A stretch of DNA of 17,600 bases from an uncultured Eubacteriales bacterium (GTDB taxonomy: Bacteria; Bacillota; Clostridia; Christensenellales; Christensenellaceae): the NCBI GenBank assembly GCA_902782475.1, contig CACZNR010000168.1:1-17600 (forward strand), read 5' to 3'. The notes under the pieces were generated by a model that was not told the origin of the DNA, did not search any database, and was given only the letters and a program-made list of their open reading frames with translations. Every line of letters starts with the position of its first letter. Positions within the stretch are counted from its first letter, which is position 1. Shown here one piece after another: positions 14,067 through 17,600 of the stretch. The position numbers and the translations under genes were made by a program.

Positions 14067-14077
14067 ACTGATATATT
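14049..14077 (+). promoter_or_regulatory. recG promoter overlapping the fakA terminator
   Basis: TTGTCT (14049-14054), a 17-base spacer and TATATT (14072-14077) with an upstream TG (TGATATATT) form an extended -10 promoter. The start, seven bases after the -10, falls at 14084, the A of the recG ATG. Confidence 0.6.
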
Positions 14078-14083
14078 TGAATT

Positions 14084-16108
14084 ATGTCAAAGAGCAAGAG
14101 GATAACATTACAATCAAATATTGCAGACCTTAAGGGTGTAGGTGAAAAAAGGTCCCTTCAATTCAACAAGCTGGGCATCTTTAATGTTGGAGACCTCCTG
14201 GCTCACAAGCCGAATTATTATAAGGATCTTAATAATCTGAAACCCATCTTTTCCCTTGAGGAGGGAGAGTTTGCTGTCATAAAGGCAAAGGTTGCTTCGG
14301 AACCCAGGTGGATAAAAAGGCTCCGTAACTTTTCACTTTTTACCTTTGATATAACTGACGGTACAGGAACGGTACAGATCAACATATTCAATATCCCGTA
14401 TCTCTTTTCAAGATACAAGGTCGGAGAGGCATATATCTTCTTCGGAAAGATAAAGGCTTTCTATAGAAGGCTTCAGATGGATAATCCGGAAGTCACGACT
14501 CCTGAAAAGGGAACAGGGCTGATACCTTACTATCCTCTTACATCAGGTATCTCACAGGGCATAATGAGAAAGACCATAAGTGACGCTCTTGAAAATGCTG
14601 AGATAAGTGAGGATTACAGTGATGGTTTTGTGGAAGACAACTCTCTTCTCAGCAAAAAACATGATTACCTTTGCCTACATAAGCCAAATACTGTGGAAGA
14701 TGTCAGAAAAGCACATTATTCACTTTCCTTCAAGGAACTGCTGCTGTATTTTGGTGTACTCAAGGAATCTGTAAAGAACAAAGTTAAAACAGAGCCTTTA
14801 AATTGCGATATTAGCCTTTTAAGTGAGTTTATGGATAAATTACCATTCAGATGCACTGGAGCCCAGATAAGGGCAATGAACGATATCCTGAATGATCTGA
14901 ACGGCGATGTACTGGCAAACAGACTCATCCAGGGGGACGTCGGTTCAGGCAAGACAATAGTGTCATTCTTTGCCGCCTATCTTATCATGAGCAGATCCCT
15001 GCAGAGCGTGCTCCTTGCTCCTACAAGCCTTCTTGCTGAGCAGCATTACATAAATGCCAAAAAGATATTCGGTGACCGCTGTGCGCTGCTTACAGGCTCT
15101 ACTTCTGAAAAGGACCGTAAGGTATTGGCTGAGAAGATCGCAACAGGGGAGATATCATTTCTCATCTCGACCCATGCAGTGCTTTATGATAACGTGGAAT
15201 TTAAGGACCTTAAACTGGTCATGATAGATGAGCAGCAGCGATTTGGTGTCGTACAGCGTTCTCATCTCATAAACAGATATCCGGATGCACACCTTATATC
15301 CCTTACAGCTACTCCTATCCCAAGATCTCTAGCCATGATACTTAGCGGAAGTGCTGACCTTACAATAATCGATGAGATGCCGGAAGGCAGGATCCCGGTG
15401 AGTACATTTATCGTTTCCAAACAGAAAAGGGAAGATATGTATGAGTGGATAATGGGAAGGATAAGAGAAAACGATGACAAGGCATTTGTCGTATGCTCTC
15501 TTGTTGAAGAATCAGAAGGAATAAATGCCGTTTCAGTAATGGAGCTTTATGGATTCCTTAAAGACAGATACAAGGATATCGGTGTAGGATTCATCCACGG
15601 CAGGCTCAAGGAAAAAGAGAAGAATTCCATAATGGAAGACTTCAAAAACGGCATATACAGGATCCTTATATCATCAACTGTCATAGAGACCGGTGTTGAT
15701 GTAAGTGATGCGACCATAATAGTTGTTGAAAATGCCGACCGTTTTGGTCTTTCGCAGCTGCATCAGTTAAGAGGCAGGGTCGGCAGAGGGAACAGGGAAT
15801 CATTCTGTTATCTTGTTAACACTGATGCTGAACAGAACGAAAGACTCAATGTATTAAAGAAAACAAACAACGGTTTTGAAATAGCAAAGGAAGACCTTAA
15901 GTTCAGAGGTGCCGGAAACTTCATCGGTACGGAACAGCATGGTGACATGTCATTCAAATACTTTGACATATACAGCGAGACTGACCTTCTTGACCGTATA
16001 CCCGGGATAATCTCAGAAATGGATACCAAATATCCTTCGGACTATAAGGTACTTAATGAAAAGATAAGGGAAGTCCTTGACGGTACAGATACATTCACTG
16101 CTATATAA
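14084..16108 (+). CDS. recG: ATP-dependent DNA helicase RecG
   Basis: A 674-residue SF2 helicase that reverses stalled replication forks and migrates Holliday junctions. The N-terminal wedge/OB domain begins IADLKGVGEKRSLQFNKLGIFNVGDLL (13-39). Helicase motifs follow: GDVGSGKT (Walker A, 284-291), APTSLLAEQH (312-321), DEQQRFGV (382-389, motif II, with Gln where RecG usually has His), LTATPIPRS (407-415), ETGVDV and HQLRGRVGRG (motifs V and VI). A C-terminal FRGAGNFIGTEQHG matches the TRG motif. Length is normal. The ATG at 14084 is the only in-frame start consistent with the family's N-terminus. It has no Shine-Dalgarno within 20 bases and may be translated from a leaderless mRNA. It follows fakA in the usual Firmicute order, without sdaAB/sdaAA between. 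Confidence 0.96.
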   Translation: MSKSKRITLQSNIADLKGVGEKRSLQFNKLGIFNVGDLLAHKPNYYKDLNNLKPIFSLEEGEFAVIKAKVASEPRWIKRLRNFSLFTFDITDGTGTVQINIFNIPYLFSRYKVGEAYIFFGKIKAFYRRLQMDNPEVTTPEKGTGLIPYYPLTSGISQGIMRKTISDALENAEISEDYSDGFVEDNSLLSKKHDYLCLHKPNTVEDVRKAHYSLSFKELLLYFGVLKESVKNKVKTEPLNCDISLLSEFMDKLPFRCTGAQIRAMNDILNDLNGDVLANRLIQGDVGSGKTIVSFFAAYLIMSRSLQSVLLAPTSLLAEQHYINAKKIFGDRCALLTGSTSEKDRKVLAEKIATGEISFLISTHAVLYDNVEFKDLKLVMIDEQQRFGVVQRSHLINRYPDAHLISLTATPIPRSLAMILSGSADLTIIDEMPEGRIPVSTFIVSKQKREDMYEWIMGRIRENDDKAFVVCSLVEESEGINAVSVMELYGFLKDRYKDIGVGFIHGRLKEKEKNSIMEDFKNGIYRILISSTVIETGVDVSDATIIVVENADRFGLSQLHQLRGRVGRGNRESFCYLVNTDAEQNERLNVLKKTNNGFEIAKEDLKFRGAGNFIGTEQHGDMSFKYFDIYSETDLLDRIPGIISEMDTKYPSDYKVLNEKIREVLDGTDTFTAI

Positions 16109-16135
16109 AAATGAGCTGCATCAGGCAGCTCATTT
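16109..16135. terminator. Bidirectional terminator between recG and ribU
   Basis: A perfect 11-bp stem pairs AAATGAGCTGC (16109-16119) with GCAGCTCATTT (16125-16135) around a five-base loop, between convergent genes. On the minus strand the arm runs into TTTTT, so it serves ribU at least as well as recG. Confidence 0.85.
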
Positions 16136-16146
16136 CGTATATATTT

Positions 16147-16812
16147 TTAGATGACCTTCTGCATTACCAGTATTGCAAGAACAGAAGTAATAAGCAGGAA
16201 TACAGATAGAATTATTATTCCTGTCTTGTTTGCCTTGGTTATAGTTCCTGACGTATTATTCTCAGAAAGCTGTATAAGACCAGCTTTTCTCAGTGCAGTT
16301 ACAAGAGGCTTGTATATAAGCATCGTTATGGCTGTATTAAGTATCCCCTTGATCAGATTGAAGGGAAGGAACTGTGGGAGCAGCATTGCTGCTACAGCTT
16401 CTCTCGGATATCCCATATAGATAGGCGTGAGGAAGTAGTTCCATAAAAGCATAATTATGACCATTACAAATGTTCCAATTATAAGACTTAAAAGCGCCTT
16501 GTTTATGCTCTTCTTTCTTGAGTAGATGAATGCAGCTGTTACTGCAAATGCACATGATGAGACGATATTCATGACGGCACCGATTATCCCTGTCTCGGAT
16601 ATGGTCAGCATTTCAAGAAGTGATGAAAATACTGAGATGATGATACTTACCATAGGGCCATAGATAAAACCGCCAATAACGATGATCACATCCTTAGGCT
16701 CATATTTCAAGAAAGCGACAACAGGTATTCTGATTACCGCTACCATAAGAAATGCCAGAGCCGAAAGCAGAGCAATGATCGAGATCTTCTTAAGATCCAT
16801 TTTCTTTTCCAT
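16147..16812 (-). CDS. ribU: Riboflavin ECF transporter S component
   Basis: A 221-residue integral membrane protein that binds riboflavin and works with the shared ECF module (EcfT with two ATPases), which is encoded elsewhere. The N-terminus MEKKMDLKKISIIALLSALAF leads into TM1. The loop FLKYEPKDVIIVIGGFIYGP (35-53) matches the RibU signature with a Y-[DE]-P-x-D core. LPFNLIKGILNTAITMLIYKPL near the C-terminal third matches the other conserved RibU block, and about six hydrophobic helices are visible. The ATG at 16812 has GGAGG (16824-16820) seven bases upstream. The longer in-frame start at 16890 lies inside the FMN aptamer (its conserved GGATGAAAGAAGAT end) and cannot be real. Control by the FMN riboswitch supports the substrate assignment. 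Confidence 0.93.
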   Translation of the reverse strand: MEKKMDLKKISIIALLSALAFLMVAVIRIPVVAFLKYEPKDVIIVIGGFIYGPMVSIIISVFSSLLEMLTISETGIIGAVMNIVSSCAFAVTAAFIYSRKKSINKALLSLIIGTFVMVIIMLLWNYFLTPIYMGYPREAVAAMLLPQFLPFNLIKGILNTAITMLIYKPLVTALRKAGLIQLSENNTSGTITKANKTGIIILSVFLLITSVLAILVMQKVI

Positions 16813-16824
16813 ATATATACCTCC

Positions 16825-16857
16825 AAAAAAATGACCCATAACAAAAATTGTCATAGG
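16825..16857 (-). terminator. Riboswitch-controlled terminator ahead of ribU
   Basis: On the minus strand CCTATGACA (16857-16849) pairs with TGTTATGGG (16843-16835), with G-U pairs, around an AATTTT-type loop. TCA and seven T (16831-16825) follow, ending at the ribU ribosome site. This is the expected FMN-OFF transcription terminator. Confidence 0.82.
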
Positions 16858-16878
16858 CACAAAGAATATATATGTATG

Positions 16879-16992
16879 ATCTTCTTTCATCCAGACTATA
16901 ACTGTTGGTTTTGGAAGCTATCCAAATCAATGATAAACATCATGCGCGGACTATACCGCCAATCGGGAATTTCACCCTGCCCTGAAGACAAT
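16879..16992 (-). promoter_or_regulatory. FMN riboswitch (RFN element) of ribU
   Basis: On the minus strand, starting at 16989, GTCTTC forms the P1 5' strand. GGGCAGGGTGAAATTCCC, then GGCGGTATAGTCCGCG, TGATTTGG and its partner CCAAA follow. The element ends with ACAGTTATAGTCTGGATGA and AAGAAGAT, the P1 3' strand at 16884-16879. These are the conserved RFN blocks in the right order and spacing. Binding of FMN should favour the downstream terminator and shut off ribU when flavin is sufficient. The assignment rests on recognised consensus, not on a model score. Confidence 0.97.
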
Positions 16993-17014
16993 CTTTATTA
17001 AGTTTTCAAGAGCA

Positions 17015-17043
17015 ATTTTAGAACGTTTTAATAGTTATGTCAA
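17015..17043 (-). promoter_or_regulatory. Sigma-A promoter of the FMN riboswitch-ribU unit
   Basis: On the minus strand a perfect TTGACA (17043-17038), a 17-base spacer and TAAAAT (17020-17015) predict a start near 17008, about 16 bases before the aptamer. Confidence 0.85.
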
Positions 17044-17056
17044 AATAAAGTTGTAA

Positions 17057-17085
17057 TTAACAAAAAAATACAAAAGGAATATAAT
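17057..17085 (+). promoter_or_regulatory. Sigma-A promoter of the esterase gene
   Basis: TTAACA (17057-17062), a 17-base spacer and a perfect TATAAT (17080-17085) predict a start near 17092. It is back-to-back with the ribU promoter; the two -35 boxes are 13 bases apart. Confidence 0.82.
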
Positions 17086-17124
17086 TGAGATACAGAATTT
17101 AATTCAAATTAGAGGAGATTTAGA

Positions 17125-17600
17125 ATGGCTTTTTTTAATGTTAACTTTACATCTTATACTCTTTCCAGAGATGTTGAGATCGATGTACTTATTCCTTCAA
17201 TGACTATACTTGATGTATTTGACGACAATGCTAAAAATGTCGAGAGCACACATGTAGTCAAGGAAAAATATCCTGTTATGTACCTGCTTCACGGATTTGC
17301 AAACAACAGGAATTCCTGGTTCAACTATACATCTGTTGCAAGATATGCTGAAGAGAGAAGGATAGCTGTTGTAACTGTATCAGCAGAGAACAAATCATAT
17401 TCAAAGGTCGGTGGAGATGATTTCAAGAAGTTCATCTCAAAGGAGCTCCCGGAATTTGTAACATCAATGTTCCCTGTATCCACAAGAAAAGAAGATACAT
17501 ACATTGCAGGACTTTCAATGGGCGGATACGGCACACTTCTTCATTCACTGACAAATCCTGAAAGATTCCAGGCCATCGGAGCTTTCTCAGCAGGAATAGA
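17125..17600 (+). CDS. Esterase D / tributyrin-esterase-like hydrolase (partial, 5' part)
   Basis: The open frame of 158 residues runs off the right edge. PVMYLLHGFANNRNSWF (50-66) holds the HG oxyanion motif of the PF00756 'putative esterase' family, and IAGLSMGGYGT (127-137) holds the nucleophile Ser131 in GLSMGG. The remaining triad residues (Asp and His) lie beyond the window. The family includes tributyrin esterases, S-formylglutathione hydrolase and acetyl/feruloyl esterases. The absence of a signal peptide argues for a cytoplasmic esterase acting on imported or internal acyl esters. The ATG follows AGGAG (17113-17117) by seven bases. The gene is divergent from ribU. The exact substrate cannot be inferred. 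Confidence 0.9.
   Translation, partial: MAFFNVNFTSYTLSRDVEIDVLIPSMTILDVFDDNAKNVESTHVVKEKYPVMYLLHGFANNRNSWFNYTSVARYAEERRIAVVTVSAENKSYSKVGGDDFKKFISKELPEFVTSMFPVSTRKEDTYIAGLSMGGYGTLLHSLTNPERFQAIGAFSAGI

Noticed and set aside
16813..16890. N-terminal extension of RibU from 16890
   Set aside because: It encodes the 3' end of the FMN aptamer, the terminator and the ribosome site.
1..17600. CRISPR array, IS element, prophage, toxin-antitoxin or defence island
   Set aside because: No direct-repeat array, transposase, integrase or characteristic protein was seen; the window is made of housekeeping genes.

Overview
The window looks like a chromosomal housekeeping stretch from a low-to-mid GC Firmicute, most likely a Lachnospiraceae member (Butyrivibrio / Roseburia / Eubacterium rectale type). 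The reasons are AGGAGG-type ribosome binding sites, TTGACA/TATAAT promoters, the rpmB ... yloU-yloV(fakA) ... recG order typical of Firmicutes, a CCA-encoding tRNA-Met almost identical to the Bacillus form, a DUF3842 protein, and an ECF riboflavin transporter behind an FMN riboswitch. No phage, IS, CRISPR or toxin/defence island is visible. I do not see a clearly new multi-gene system; the most informative content is regulatory RNA and promoter/terminator layout.

Left part (1-5110): the 3' end of an unidentified gene overlaps lplA (lipoate-protein ligase) by ATGA. Then come an orphan Tn916-Xis-like DNA-binding protein, a divergent class II ketose-bisphosphate aldolase, a minus-strand alpha/beta hydrolase divergent from a Nudix ADP-ribose pyrophosphatase, elongator tRNA-Met, and an aldo/keto reductase with a C-terminal 2x[4Fe-4S] domain.

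Middle part (5134-9806): xseB and xseA (exonuclease VII) lie on the minus strand. Divergent from them is a P2A-type cation ATPase preceded by a yybP-ykoY (Mn2+) riboswitch and an intrinsic terminator that competes with its P1 helix. A long inverted repeat follows, carrying a candidate promoter for rpmB (L28) in its 3' arm.

Right part (9824-17600): a DUF3842 gene and an NCS2 uracil permease, each with its own promoter and terminator; the yloU-fakA pair, in which fakA starts with TTG; recG, whose best promoter puts the transcript start on the ATG itself (candidate leaderless mRNA); a convergent ribU controlled by an FMN riboswitch with a terminator; and, divergent from it, the 5' part of an esterase D-like gene running off the end.

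Several longest-ORF starts are wrong and are corrected here. The aldolase extension runs through a terminator, the ATPase GTG lies in the Shine-Dalgarno, the ribU extension starts inside the FMN aptamer, and the Nudix and hydrolase extensions each run into the divergent neighbour.
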